Of a DNA stretch of 64,000 bases, positions 52,750 through 63,069 are shown piece after piece. The stretch covers positions 62,001-126,000 of the forward strand of contig CAYXYB010000003.1 in NCBI GenBank assembly GCA_964469215.1, read 5' to 3'. The notes below the pieces were generated by a model that saw only the letters and a program-made list of their open reading frames with translations, was not told the origin of the DNA and did no database searches. The translations under genes and the position numbers were made by a program. Every line of letters starts with the position of its first letter. Position 1 is the first letter of the stretch. This DNA is from SKPS01 sp964469215. Its GTDB lineage: Bacteria; Bacteroidota; Bacteroidia; Bacteroidales; SKPS01.

Positions 52750-53943
52750 ATGATCAGAATTTTTACCCTTATCATTACCATCTTTAGTTTTTCCGCTTTC
52801 GGACAGCCACTCGATTATCAATGGCTGCATGAAATGTCACAGCCTGAAACAGTTGATTTCAGGCCTGGACCATATATTAAGGATTGCAGAAATGCTTCAA
52901 CAGATGAAGAGCGATATCGTTGTACAATTGACGAATTGCTGAAAACATTACGACAACGTTTTGAGTGTCCCTGGAGAGACCTTGAAGGGGAAAATTCCCG
53001 CGTTGTACTCAAGTTTATTATTACTGCAGACGGAAAGCTTGAAAGGTTTCTTACCCTGTATAGCGACAATACCGCCAACAGGCCAACTGAAAGCATGAAT
53101 AATGCCTTGATAAGGGCAGTATATGCTACAAGTGGCCAATGGGCACCACTAAGGGAAGGGGGGAAAACCATGCCGGCTGAATTCGTTCTTCCGGTATCAT
53201 GTGATTGCAGTAAACAAGATAAGCCTGTGTTTGAATTGCTCGACACCGTGCCTTCCTATTTCAGTGATGGACATTATCAACTGGAGAGCTTTATAGAAAG
53301 ACACATCGTTTATCCTGATGGCTTTCTCAGCAAATCAGGAAGGCAGACAACGGTTCTTTTAAAAGCTGTAATCAACAAGGAGGGTAAACTCGACAGCACC
53401 TCTATCAGGGTTTTGAACCTAAACCAAATTGATTACAGACTGTCTGAAAATGCTATTAATATTATGATGTTGCTCAGTCAAAGAGCCTGGAAACCGGCAA
53501 TGGCACATAACAATGAGCCTATTGAATTTGAATTGCATTTTAAGGTTACCTATATCGACGATAAAAACCCAAAACGTGGATCAACCCCAATGGAATGGGA
53601 TATTACTGTTGGTAACAACCACTTCTACAATGCCGGTGCCGTTGAATTCGATCAAAAGAACTATCAAGAGGCTATTGAACTGTTCAAACGTGCTGTATTC
53701 CTTGATCCTGATGACAAGGAAGCTTGGCTTATGCTTGCTCAGTCATATATTGGGTCAAAGAACAGATCTCAGGCCAGAATTGCACTTCAAAGAGCCATTG
53801 ATCTTGGGATGGATGAAGCAAAAAAATGGATAGATGAAGCAAACAAACCTGATGAAGTTGAACCTAAACTACCGCTAAAAGAGGTTAAAAAACGGCCTGA
53901 CAGAACGGAAAAGGTAAAACCCGCAACCTATGGAAGAAATTGA
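52750..53943 (+). CDS. Periplasmic protein with two TonB-C-like domains and TPRs
   Basis: A 397-residue exported protein (signal MIRIFTLIITIFSFSAFGQ). Two segments read like TonB C-terminal domains: about 75-150 (VVLKFIITADGKLERF, with QWAPLREGGKTMPAEFVLPV) and about 185-270 (TTVLLKAVINKEGKLDSTSI, with RAWKPAMAHNNEPIEFELHF). Residues about 290-360 are TPRs (AVEFDQKNYQEAIELFKRAV). It lacks a retained N-terminal membrane anchor and a proline-rich spacer, so it is not an ordinary energy transducer. It is divergent from a TonB receptor, but a functional link is not shown. Confidence 0.78.
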   Translation: MIRIFTLIITIFSFSAFGQPLDYQWLHEMSQPETVDFRPGPYIKDCRNASTDEERYRCTIDELLKTLRQRFECPWRDLEGENSRVVLKFIITADGKLERFLTLYSDNTANRPTESMNNALIRAVYATSGQWAPLREGGKTMPAEFVLPVSCDCSKQDKPVFELLDTVPSYFSDGHYQLESFIERHIVYPDGFLSKSGRQTTVLLKAVINKEGKLDSTSIRVLNLNQIDYRLSENAINIMMLLSQRAWKPAMAHNNEPIEFELHFKVTYIDDKNPKRGSTPMEWDITVGNNHFYNAGAVEFDQKNYQEAIELFKRAVFLDPDDKEAWLMLAQSYIGSKNRSQARIALQRAIDLGMDEAKKWIDEANKPDEVEPKLPLKEVKKRPDRTEKVKPATYGRN

Positions 53944-53985
53944 TATTCAGCATAAAATTATAATATTAAACAAAAAACTTTTGCC

Positions 53986-54927
53986 ATGAAAAAAAGAGTA
54001 TTGAACCTGATTTTCCTGTTTGTTTTTATTTTCACATTTGCCGGCCATGCTCAAACTGTATTATACAGCGATAATTTCGACACATACACACTTGGTGCAT
54101 ACCTTTCAGTTGTAGCACCACAGTTTGTTCCCTGGAACGGAGTCGCCGGGGGGGTTAACGACATTACAATATCTGACGAAGAATCATTCTCGGCACCTCA
54201 TTCACTTAAGTTTGCCTCAGTTAATCCTGATGGGGATGGAGACGTAGTATTGAAACTAGACGATAAGGTGAATGGAATTTATGAAATCGAGTTTAAAATT
54301 CAGATTGGAGAAGGAGCCACTGAAGGGGGCTATTTCAACATGCTTCACGTTTTACCTCCAAATGCGGAATGGGCATTTTCGCTTATTTTTTTACCCGATT
54401 CCACATTGGGGTTTTCCTGGAACGGTGCAGGAACAATACTCGGGAGCTATACTAAAGGTACCTGGATGGATATTAAAGTCAAGGTTAATCTGGATGTTGA
54501 TTCCGCCCATATGTTTCTGAACAACACACTTCTTACTGGTTGGCAATGGAGTATTAAAGAGGACGGAGGACAGGGTCTTGTACAACTTGCCGGGTTGGAC
54601 TTCTATACTTATGCAGGTGGCGGAGCAGGTAGTTCGGTTTTATTTTATGTGGATGATGTTAAATTTACAGAAATAATTCCTTCAGGAATTGAAAAACTTC
54701 CGAAATCTGCCTCAGTTGAAGTCTGGCCAAATCCGGTTATTGATATTCTGAATGTAAACGTGTGCGAAAGTACGATTATGGAATTATATTCTCTTGCTGG
54801 AGTTTGTGCCGGTACATTTATCATCGAGAATAATAAAACTGATTTAAGCTCAATTGCTTCAGGTGTATATCTTGCAAGAGTTTTTTCCGGAAACTCGATA
54901 TTTCATGCCAAAGTGGTAAAGAAATAG
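53986..54927 (+). CDS. Secreted LamG-like protein with T9SS sorting domain
   Basis: A 313-residue secreted protein. After the signal peptide (ending AGHAQ), residues about 25-225 form a concanavalin-like beta-sandwich (VLYSDNFDTYTLGAY, HSLKFASVNPDGDGD, GTWMDIKVKVNLDVD, VLFYVDDVKFTEI), a fold typical of carbohydrate binding. Residues about 240-313 are a type A T9SS sorting domain (VEVWPNPVIDILNV, MELYSLAGVC, LSSIASGVYLARV, AKVVKK). No catalytic motif was seen. It starts 42 bases after the TonB-C/TPR gene and converges on rarA. Confidence 0.85.
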   Translation: MKKRVLNLIFLFVFIFTFAGHAQTVLYSDNFDTYTLGAYLSVVAPQFVPWNGVAGGVNDITISDEESFSAPHSLKFASVNPDGDGDVVLKLDDKVNGIYEIEFKIQIGEGATEGGYFNMLHVLPPNAEWAFSLIFLPDSTLGFSWNGAGTILGSYTKGTWMDIKVKVNLDVDSAHMFLNNTLLTGWQWSIKEDGGQGLVQLAGLDFYTYAGGGAGSSVLFYVDDVKFTEIIPSGIEKLPKSASVEVWPNPVIDILNVNVCESTIMELYSLAGVCAGTFIIENNKTDLSSIASGVYLARVFSGNSIFHAKVVKK

Positions 54928-54935
54928 ACTAACTT

Positions 54936-56207
54936 TCAATAATTGTAAATATCTTTCCACCAGGTCCTGAGTCGCTCTGCGATAGTGGATTCCTGGTGGT
55001 TTTTTGACGGAGAATAGAATTTTGCACCTTTTAATCTCTCTGGAAGAAAATTCTGAGTGACAAAGTTGCCGGGATGATCATGAGCATATTGATAATCATA
55101 ACCGTATCCAAGCTTTTTCATTAAGCCGGTCGGAGCATTTCTCAAATGCAACGGCACAGGTAGGTCTCCTGACCTCTTAACCTCCTCCTGAGCATTATTA
55201 ATTGCGCAATATGCAGAATTGCTTTTTGGAGAAGTGGCAAGGTAAATTGTGGTTTCGGCAAGAATTATACGACTCTCAGGCCATCCAATTTTATGAATTG
55301 AATCAAAGCATGCATTTGCAAGCAACAGTGCATTAGGATTAGCAAGCCCGATATCTTCCGATGCAAGTATCATTAGTCTTCTGGCAATAAATTTCGGATC
55401 CTCCCCACTATCAACCATCCTTGCAAGCCAGTAAATTGCTCCGTTTGGATCGCTCCCCCTTACCGACTTGATGAAGGCAGAAATGACATCATAGTGCATC
55501 TCTCCCTGCTTGTCATACATTGAGATGTTCTCCTGAACCAATACAAGTACCAGATGATTGGTGATTTTTATGTCCTTTTTACCATATTCTGCACTAACAA
55601 CAAGTTGAATGGCATTGTATAGTTTCCTTGCATCCCCACCGGAATAACGAATGAGTGCGTCGTCTTCATTAATTATAACAGTAATATGTTCTTGACTGTA
55701 GTAATCTACTGCTCTCTTTAACAGAACTGCAAGTTGCTCCACAGTTAGAGGCTTCAATATGTAAACCTGGCATCTTGAGAGCAGGGGAGAAATTACCTCG
55801 AATGAAGGATTTTCAGTTGTAGCACCAATCAGGGTTACAATGCCTTTTTCAACTGCATTAAGCAGCGAATCCTGCTGTGATTTGCTGAATCTGTGAATTT
55901 CATCAATAAAAAGCAATACATTTCCCGACAGAGCTTTTGCTTGATCGATCACAGACCTTACATCCTTTACACCTGATGATATTGCACTGAGCACAAAAAA
56001 TTGCATTCCAAGTTTATTTGCAATCAGATGTGCCAGGGTGGTTTTACCCACACCAGGAGGTCCCCAAAATATCATTGAAGGGATCCTTCCATTTTTTAAT
56101 GCTTCATAAATAACCGCTCCCGGAGCGGTAAGGTGCTCCTGTCCGACAAACTCAACTATCTCACGTGGTCGAAGAATCTCTGCAAGAGGAGTATTCCGGT
56201 GATGCAT
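54936..56207 (-). CDS. rarA: Replication-associated recombination protein RarA (MgsA)
   Basis: A 423-residue AAA+ ATPase of the RarA/WRNIP1 family that acts at stalled replication forks. Walker A GPPGVGKTT (49-57), Walker B LLFIDEIHRF, sensor ATTENPSF and the C-terminal tetramerisation part (ASEDIGLANPNAL, YGYDYQYAHDHPG, FLPERLKG) are all present. The N-terminal PLAEILRPREIVEFVGQEHL is diagnostic. It lies 104 bases downstream of clpC on the same strand. Confidence 0.96.
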   Translation of the reverse strand: MHHRNTPLAEILRPREIVEFVGQEHLTAPGAVIYEALKNGRIPSMIFWGPPGVGKTTLAHLIANKLGMQFFVLSAISSGVKDVRSVIDQAKALSGNVLLFIDEIHRFSKSQQDSLLNAVEKGIVTLIGATTENPSFEVISPLLSRCQVYILKPLTVEQLAVLLKRAVDYYSQEHITVIINEDDALIRYSGGDARKLYNAIQLVVSAEYGKKDIKITNHLVLVLVQENISMYDKQGEMHYDVISAFIKSVRGSDPNGAIYWLARMVDSGEDPKFIARRLMILASEDIGLANPNALLLANACFDSIHKIGWPESRIILAETTIYLATSPKSNSAYCAINNAQEEVKRSGDLPVPLHLRNAPTGLMKKLGYGYDYQYAHDHPGNFVTQNFLPERLKGAKFYSPSKNHQESTIAERLRTWWKDIYNY

Positions 56208-56311
56208 CGGTATTAATTTATTATCTGAGAATTACTAGTGTAATGAATAATTCAATATATAGTATCAGAAGCACCCATACTGCTGTAAAAAACACAGCAA
56301 ATCATAATTAA

Positions 56312-58864
56312 TTAAGCGTCATCGGTTTTGGCGTTAATAGTAAAAGTTATTTTGTTCTCTTCAGGATTAAAACCAACGAGTATGTCGTCATTCTCTTTAA
56401 GGTTAGATTTTATTATCTCCTCAGCAAGCTCATCTTCAATATATTTCTGAATGGCTCTTTTAAGAGGTCTTGCCCCAAAACTTGGATCCCATCCCTTTTC
56501 AACCAAAAAATCCTTTGCCTCGGGAGAAATTTTCAAATTGATACCTAGATCATTAACTCTTTTATACAATTGTTTTAGTTCTATATCAATTATCTTATGG
56601 ATATCGTCACGATCAAGGTTGTTAAATATTACAACATCGTCAATCCTGTTTAAAAATTCGGGGGCAAAAGCCTTTTTCAGAGCATTCTCAATAATGTTTT
56701 TATCAATTTCATGCCTGTTGTCAATTCTTGCTGATGTAGCAAATCCAACACCTGCACCGAAGTCTTTCAACTGCCGCGATCCGATGTTTGAGGTCATTAT
56801 GACAATAGTGTTTTTGAAGTCAATTTTCCTGCCGTATGAATCAGTGAGCAGACCATCATCAAGAACTTGAAGAAGAAGATGAAACACATCCGGATGAGCT
56901 TTTTCTATTTCATCAAGTAAGACTACTGAATAGGGTTTTCTCCTGACTTTTTCCGATAACTGGCCACCCTCCTCATAACCAACATATCCCGGAGGAGCAC
57001 CAACAAGTCTTGAAACGGCAAATTTCTCCATATATTCGCTCATGTCTATTCTAATCAGGGCATCATCGGAGTCAAAAAGATAGCGGCTCAGGACTTTAGC
57101 AAGGTGGGTTTTTCCAACGCCTGTCGGGCCAAGGAAAATAAAGGTGCCTATTGGTTTGTTGGGATCCTTAAGACCCGCACGGTTTCTTCTGATAGCTTTA
57201 ACAACTTTCAAAATCGCTTCTGCCTGACCTATAACAGATCCCTCAAGTTCTTCTTCCATTTTTATGAGCCTTTCACCCTCATTTCTGGCTATACGCTGTA
57301 CAGGTACTCCGGTCATCATGGCAACCACTTCAGCCACATCCTGTTCCGTTACTTTTTCCCTTTTAAGCTTTGACTCATTATCCCACCGTTTTTTCTCCTC
57401 CTCGAGCTTCTCCTGCAGAACTCTTTCCGCATCACGATATCTTGCTGCCTCTTCATATTTCTGGCCTCTTATAGCAATATTCTTGCTGCTTTTGATTTCG
57501 TCGATCTGATACTCAATATCGAGGATTTCTGCAGGCACATTAAGATGAGTCAGATGAACCCTTGACCCTGCTTCATCCAGAGCATCGATGGCTTTATCCG
57601 GCAAACATCTGTCGCTTATGTATCTTGATGTTAGTGAAACACATGCTTTGATTGCGTCAGGATTGTATTCCACCAGGTGATGATCCTCATATTTTTCTTT
57701 AATATTATTCAGTATCTCAATGGTTTCGTCGGGTGAAGTTGGATCAACCATGATCTTCTGAAATCTTCTTTCAAGTGCCCCATCTTTTTCGATGTGCTGC
57801 CTGTATTCATCAAGGGTTGTTGCTCCTATGCACTGCAGGTCACCCCTTGCCAAGGCCGGTTTGAACATATTGGAGGCATCAAGCGACCCACTGGCACCAC
57901 CGGCACCTACAATCGTATGTATTTCATCAATAAAAAGAATGACGTCACTGTTTTTCTCAAGCTCATTAAGCACAGCTTTCATCCTCTCCTCAAATTGGCC
58001 TCTATATTTTGTTCCGGCAACAAGTGAAGCAAGGTCAAGTGTAACAATTCTTTTATTGAATAATGCCCTGGAAACCCGTCGTTGAATTATTCGCAGGGCA
58101 AGCCCTTCAGCAATAGCCGACTTGCCAACCCCCGGTTCTCCGATAAGTATAGGATTGTTCTTTTTACGTCTTGAAAGTATCTGAGCAATCCTTTCAAGTT
58201 CCTGCTCCCTGCCAACAACAGGGTCGAGTTTGTTATCTTCAGCAGCTTTTGTGAGATCTCTCCCGAAATTATCCAAAACAGGAGTCTTACTCTTACCCTC
58301 AGCTCCCTGTTTTCGTGATGACGAACTTCCGCTGCTGAATTGTCTACTACCCCCCGGCTCATCTATATCGCCCTCTTCACCTCCTTCCGGATAGTCTGAT
58401 GTTGGTGAAACAGAACCGGTATTATCCAAATCAGGAATATTCAAAACTTCCCTTCTTACTGAATCATAGTTAACACCATATGAAGCCAGTAATTTCGAAA
58501 TAAAACTCTCCTGATCCCTTAAGATGGCAAGCAAAAGGTGTTCAGTGCCGATCATTTCACTTTTAAAATCCTTTGCTTCAAGATAGGTGACTTTTAATAC
58601 CTTCTCAGCCTGTTTTACCAGTGGCAAATTTATTGCTTCCATTCCAGTAGATTCAGGTTTCCTGATGGTTTTCTCAATCCTTTGTTTGAGTTTACTTACA
58701 TCAACATTATAATGAAAAAGAACATGCATAGCTTTTCCTTCTCCTTCACGGATTAAGCCAAGCATCAGATGTTCAAGTCCGATATAATTGTTGCCCAACC
58801 GTAATGCCTCCTCTCGGCTGAAGGAGAGAACATCTTTTACCCTTTGAGAAAATTTTGCTTCCAT
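56312..58864 (-). CDS. clpC: ATP-dependent Clp protease ATPase subunit ClpC
   Basis: An 850-residue Hsp100 unfoldase. Two Clp-N repeats (about 1-145), a Gly/Ser-rich linker (about 150-190), the first AAA+ domain with GEPGVGKSA (242-250), a UVR-type segment near 450 (GQKYEEAARYRDAERVLQ) that separates ClpC from ClpB, and the second AAA+ domain with LGPTGVGKTHL. It feeds proteins to ClpP, which is not in this window. The gene is divergent from gyrA. Confidence 0.95.
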   Translation of the reverse strand: MEAKFSQRVKDVLSFSREEALRLGNNYIGLEHLMLGLIREGEGKAMHVLFHYNVDVSKLKQRIEKTIRKPESTGMEAINLPLVKQAEKVLKVTYLEAKDFKSEMIGTEHLLLAILRDQESFISKLLASYGVNYDSVRREVLNIPDLDNTGSVSPTSDYPEGGEEGDIDEPGGSRQFSSGSSSSRKQGAEGKSKTPVLDNFGRDLTKAAEDNKLDPVVGREQELERIAQILSRRKKNNPILIGEPGVGKSAIAEGLALRIIQRRVSRALFNKRIVTLDLASLVAGTKYRGQFEERMKAVLNELEKNSDVILFIDEIHTIVGAGGASGSLDASNMFKPALARGDLQCIGATTLDEYRQHIEKDGALERRFQKIMVDPTSPDETIEILNNIKEKYEDHHLVEYNPDAIKACVSLTSRYISDRCLPDKAIDALDEAGSRVHLTHLNVPAEILDIEYQIDEIKSSKNIAIRGQKYEEAARYRDAERVLQEKLEEEKKRWDNESKLKREKVTEQDVAEVVAMMTGVPVQRIARNEGERLIKMEEELEGSVIGQAEAILKVVKAIRRNRAGLKDPNKPIGTFIFLGPTGVGKTHLAKVLSRYLFDSDDALIRIDMSEYMEKFAVSRLVGAPPGYVGYEEGGQLSEKVRRKPYSVVLLDEIEKAHPDVFHLLLQVLDDGLLTDSYGRKIDFKNTIVIMTSNIGSRQLKDFGAGVGFATSARIDNRHEIDKNIIENALKKAFAPEFLNRIDDVVIFNNLDRDDIHKIIDIELKQLYKRVNDLGINLKISPEAKDFLVEKGWDPSFGARPLKRAIQKYIEDELAEEIIKSNLKENDDILVGFNPEENKITFTINAKTDDA

Positions 58865-58928
58865 ACTGATCTATAGACAATTAAATCGTCATTGATTTTA
58901 ACAAATTATCTGAGTAATTGTTTCGGTT

Positions 58929-58936
58929 CAAAAGTA
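58929..58936 (-). promoter_or_regulatory. Promoter -7 element of clpC
   Basis: Minus-strand TACTTTTG matches TAnnTTTG exactly, 64 bases before the start codon. Confidence 0.45.
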
Positions 58937-59049
58937 CAATCAAAAGGGTATAGAGAGGTTCAAAAACATCTGTTTTTTTAACATTTCTATGTTCAAAAGA
59001 ACCTAAAGATATACTTCCCGGATTATTTCTCCAAGTGGTGGAATTTGCT

Positions 59050-59057
59050 TATCTTCG
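59050..59057 (+). promoter_or_regulatory. Possible -7 element of gyrA
   Basis: TATCTTCG, one mismatch from the consensus, lies 65 bases before the gyrA start. Confidence 0.35.
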
Positions 59058-59122
59058 CAATGGATTTCATTAATTGAAAACACCACATCAAACCATTGTA
59101 AATAAACTAATTAGAGATTGAG

Positions 59123-61642
59123 ATGCAGGATGGTGGCAAGATAGTTAAAGTGAACATTGAGAATCAGATGAAGAGTGCCTATATCGACTACTCGATGTCG
59201 GTTATAGTGTCAAGGGCACTGCCTGATGTAAGGGACGGATTGAAACCTGTTCATCGCAGAGTTCTGTTTGGAATGAAGGAACTTGCATTATGGGCAGGGA
59301 AACCCTATAAAAAGTCTGCCAGAATAGTTGGGGAGGTTCTTGGGAAATACCATCCGCACGGAGACACCTCCGTGTATGATGCAATGGTCAGAATGGCCCA
59401 GGAGTGGTCGTTAAGGTACCCTTTGGTTGACGGTCAGGGAAATTTCGGCTCAATAGACGGTGACAGTCCTGCAGCTATGCGTTATACAGAAGCAAGGCTC
59501 CAGAAGATCGCCGAAGAGATGCTGCAGGATATTGATAAAGAAACCGTTGACTTTCAATTGAATTTTGACGATACCCTTGAGGAACCAACTGTACTGCCGG
59601 CAGCAATACCAAATCTAATCGTTAACGGTGCTTCAGGTATTGCTGTGGGGATGGCCACAAATATGCCTCCGCATAACCTTAATGAGGTCATCGATGGTGT
59701 TATTGCATATATTGATAACTGTGATATCACCGTGCAGGAGTTGATGGAAAAGCATATAAAAGGTCCGGATTTTCCTACTGGAGGCATTATCTATGGTTAT
59801 GAAGGGGTCAGGGATGCATACGAAACCGGCAGAGGTCGTGTGGTTATGAGAGGTGCAGCTGAAATAGAGGTTGCCGAAAACGGTGGCAGAGACAAAATCA
59901 TTGTTAATAGTATACCTTACCAGGTCAACAAAGCTGAGATGATAAAAAAGACAGCTGACCTGGTAAACGAAAAAAGGCTTGATGGAATTGTGGATATTCG
60001 CGATGAGTCGGATCGTAATGGTTTGAGAATTGTCTTTGAACTTAAGAAAGATGCCGTTCCCAATGTGGTTCTTAATAAGTTGTATCAGATTACAATGTTG
60101 CAGTCTGCCTTTAATGTAAACAACATCGCTCTGGTTAAAGGAAGGCCTATGCTCCTGAATCTGAAGCAACTGATACATTATTTTGTTGAACATAGACATG
60201 AGGTTTTACTTAGGAAAACCCGGTATGAACTTCGTGAAGCAGAGGATAAAGCCCACATCCTTGAAGGGTTGCTCATAGCTCTGGACCATCTCGATGAGGT
60301 TATTGCACTAATCAGAGCATCCAAAACACCTGAAGAAGCCAAATCTGGACTAATGGAACAGTTTGGACTGTCTGAAATACAGTCTCGTGCCATCCTGGAT
60401 ATGCGTTTACAAAGACTTACAGGCCTGGAAAGACAAAAAATAAGAGATGAATATGATGCAATTCTGAAACAAATTGAATACCTGAAAAATCTTTTATCTG
60501 ATGAATCACTTCAATATCAGGTTATTAAAGATGACTTACGGACGTTGAAAGACAAGTTTGGTGATCCAACAAGAACTGAAATTGAATATACAGCCGAGGA
60601 TTTCAGGATTGAAGATACCATACCGGATGAGGATGTATTGGTTACAATTTCACATCTTGGTTACATCAAGCGTACCAACCTGGTTGAGTACAAAACCCAA
60701 AACAGGGGAGGGGTAGGGGCTAAAGGTTCCGAAATCAGGACTGACGATTTCGTCGAGCACATGTTCGTTGCTTCAAATCACAATTACCTTTTGCTCTTTA
60801 CAGAGAAAGGGAAATGCTATTGGCTGAGGGTTTATGAAATACCGGAAGGATCCAAGGCTTCTAAAGGAAGGGCTATTCAGAATATGCTAAACATTGAACC
60901 GGACGATAAGATCAAGGCATACATCAATGTTAAAGATCTGAAAGACGAAAATTATGTTAATAATAATTATATAATTCTTGCAACTGAAAAAGGGGTTATC
61001 AAAAAAACATCACTAGAAGCATACAGCCGTCCAAGACAGAATGGCATAAATGCGATCAATATTAAAGATGACGACCACCTGTTGGAGGCCAGACTAACAA
61101 GCGGCACCAACGAAATAATTATGGCTCTCCGCTCAGGCAGGGCAATCCGGTTTAATGAGGGTCATGTCAGGCCAATGGGTAGAACAGCCACAGGAGTTAA
61201 GGGAATAACACTTCAGGGTTCAACAGACAGGGTGGTTGGGATGATATGTATGGAGAATGATTCATTTGATATTTTGGTGGTATCTGAAAATGGCTATGGC
61301 AAACGCTCCAGCCTTGAAGATTATCGAATTACCAGCAGGGGTGGAAAAGGTGTAAAAACTCTGAACATAACCGAAAAAACCGGCAAATTGGTTGCTATTC
61401 TGAATGTTACAGACAGTGATGATCTTATGATAATCAATCGTTCCGGTATCACAATCCGTATGGCCGTTACTGATCTGAGAGTCCAGGGACGGGCTACCCA
61501 GGGGGTAAGATTGATAAATCTGCGAAACAACGATTCTATTGCCGCAGTATCCAAAGTGGTTCACGAAGAACAGGATGATCATTCTAAAGATATTTCCAAT
61601 ACTGAAAGTATTGATGACTCCAATGACTTAATTCAGGAATAA
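59123..61642 (+). CDS. gyrA: DNA gyrase subunit A
   Basis: An 839-residue type IIA topoisomerase subunit. The breakage-reunion domain contains the catalytic tyrosine Y121 in AAMRYTEARL, and the quinolone-determining region HPHGDTSVYDAMVRMAQ with Ser replaced by Thr-Ser order typical of the protein. The C-terminal beta-pinwheel holds repeats such as GRAIRFNEGHVRPMGRTATGV, close to the GyrA-box, which supports gyrase over ParC. The tail is acidic, as in other Bacteroidetes GyrA proteins. GyrB is not in the window. Confidence 0.95.
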   Translation: MQDGGKIVKVNIENQMKSAYIDYSMSVIVSRALPDVRDGLKPVHRRVLFGMKELALWAGKPYKKSARIVGEVLGKYHPHGDTSVYDAMVRMAQEWSLRYPLVDGQGNFGSIDGDSPAAMRYTEARLQKIAEEMLQDIDKETVDFQLNFDDTLEEPTVLPAAIPNLIVNGASGIAVGMATNMPPHNLNEVIDGVIAYIDNCDITVQELMEKHIKGPDFPTGGIIYGYEGVRDAYETGRGRVVMRGAAEIEVAENGGRDKIIVNSIPYQVNKAEMIKKTADLVNEKRLDGIVDIRDESDRNGLRIVFELKKDAVPNVVLNKLYQITMLQSAFNVNNIALVKGRPMLLNLKQLIHYFVEHRHEVLLRKTRYELREAEDKAHILEGLLIALDHLDEVIALIRASKTPEEAKSGLMEQFGLSEIQSRAILDMRLQRLTGLERQKIRDEYDAILKQIEYLKNLLSDESLQYQVIKDDLRTLKDKFGDPTRTEIEYTAEDFRIEDTIPDEDVLVTISHLGYIKRTNLVEYKTQNRGGVGAKGSEIRTDDFVEHMFVASNHNYLLLFTEKGKCYWLRVYEIPEGSKASKGRAIQNMLNIEPDDKIKAYINVKDLKDENYVNNNYIILATEKGVIKKTSLEAYSRPRQNGINAINIKDDDHLLEARLTSGTNEIIMALRSGRAIRFNEGHVRPMGRTATGVKGITLQGSTDRVVGMICMENDSFDILVVSENGYGKRSSLEDYRITSRGGKGVKTLNITEKTGKLVAILNVTDSDDLMIINRSGITIRMAVTDLRVQGRATQGVRLINLRNNDSIAAVSKVVHEEQDDHSKDISNTESIDDSNDLIQE

Positions 61643-61755
61643 ACTATACAATAATCTTCAATTAATACAGTATTATTGATCTTTTTATTTAATTTGCAAT
61701 GCTTTTTTGGTGCGAATTTTGAAATAGTTTACTTTAAATTACAAAATTTAATACG

Positions 61756-63069
61756 ATGAAAAAGAATTTGTTATTGATTGCAGTGTTGATTTTCTGCTCC
61801 ATTGCAGTCAAATCTCAGAATCCAGTTCTTAACCTGTCTAACTACCTTAGAAACGGAATGCTTGATAAAGCCTATGAAAATCTGAATATAGCGATGAAAG
61901 ATGATCGCTATACCAATGATGCAAAGACATGGCTTTTACGTGGCAACTTTTATTATTCAGTATTCAGATGTTTTGATTTCGCCAGCAATGTGCAGGTCGG
62001 AATGCCAGATAGCGTTATAAGATATCTCAAAGGAGAACCACTGACAGATTTTAAAAAGCAGCGTACCCCCGAAGGACGTGCCAACAAGTGGGAATGGGAT
62101 CTTGGCTTCTCTGTCCTGTTTATTGATGGCAAGGTACACAGTTTTACAGAACCTGTTAATGGTGCCTATAAGTCTATGGCTGAAAGTTCAGAAAATGCTT
62201 TAACTCTTGCAAAGGAATCATATCAGAAGACCATTGAACTGGATCCTAGATTTATGGGTGATATGACATTCCCTCTAAATGCTTATCAGGGGCTTTCGAT
62301 TGTCTCTGACGGATTTACATCCATTGGAGCAAGTGCATTTAATGATGGAAATTATCCGGTTGCTTTTAAGAATTTTTATAGTGCACATGAAATAAAAAAT
62401 GTGATTGGAATCAGAGAAGCCAAAGATACTGTACCGGGATACTGGGCGGTTTATTCAGCAAATTTCTATGTCAGGATGCTTTCTGAAAAGGGTGATTTTG
62501 AAAAAGCTCTTGACGTAGCAGACAAAGCAAAAAAAATCTCTCCTGATGATGTCAATATAGTGCTAAGTGAAGCTGATGCTTACCTAAAAATGAAAAATTA
62601 CATTAAAACAAAAGAGCTCCTTGAAAATATTATTGTGAAACAACCAGATAATGCACAACTCTATTTTGTTATTGGCAATATTTATGATCAGCTTGCGAAG
62701 GACTCGACTCATACACCAGAAGTGAATGAAGAAAATTTCCAGCTTTCCATCAAGTATTACAAAAGTGCCATTGAAATCAACAATGAATATTTTGATGCAT
62801 TGTTTAATTTAGGAACTGTTTATAACAACAGGGCTGTGGACAGGTTGAATGAAGCAATGAAAAAGAAATATGGTGATCCTTTAGCCGAGCAGTTGTATTC
62901 AGAAGCAGATGAAAATTTCCGCATAGCATTACCATACCTCGAACAAGCCTATTTATCAAATCCAAATGATCCGGATACTTTAAGAATGTTGTTCTCAATT
63001 TACACACGGCTCAGGATTAACGATAAAGCAAATGAAATTAAATCGAAAATTGATTCCTTGAAGAACTAA
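61756..63069 (+). CDS. Secreted TPR protein downstream of gyrA
   Basis: A 437-residue exported protein (signal MKKNLLLIAVLIFCSIAVKSQ). Most of the chain is built of TPR-like helices, clearest at about 240-300 (GDFEKALDVADKAKKISPDD, NYIKTKELLENIIVKQPDN) and 320-430 (FQLSIKYYKSAIEINNEYFDALFNLGTVYNNRAVD). No enzyme motif is present. TPR proteins of this shape often follow gyrA in Bacteroidetes, from memory; the role is unknown and probably in periplasmic protein contacts. The gap from gyrA is 113 bases. Confidence 0.85.
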   Translation: MKKNLLLIAVLIFCSIAVKSQNPVLNLSNYLRNGMLDKAYENLNIAMKDDRYTNDAKTWLLRGNFYYSVFRCFDFASNVQVGMPDSVIRYLKGEPLTDFKKQRTPEGRANKWEWDLGFSVLFIDGKVHSFTEPVNGAYKSMAESSENALTLAKESYQKTIELDPRFMGDMTFPLNAYQGLSIVSDGFTSIGASAFNDGNYPVAFKNFYSAHEIKNVIGIREAKDTVPGYWAVYSANFYVRMLSEKGDFEKALDVADKAKKISPDDVNIVLSEADAYLKMKNYIKTKELLENIIVKQPDNAQLYFVIGNIYDQLAKDSTHTPEVNEENFQLSIKYYKSAIEINNEYFDALFNLGTVYNNRAVDRLNEAMKKKYGDPLAEQLYSEADENFRIALPYLEQAYLSNPNDPDTLRMLFSIYTRLRINDKANEIKSKIDSLKN

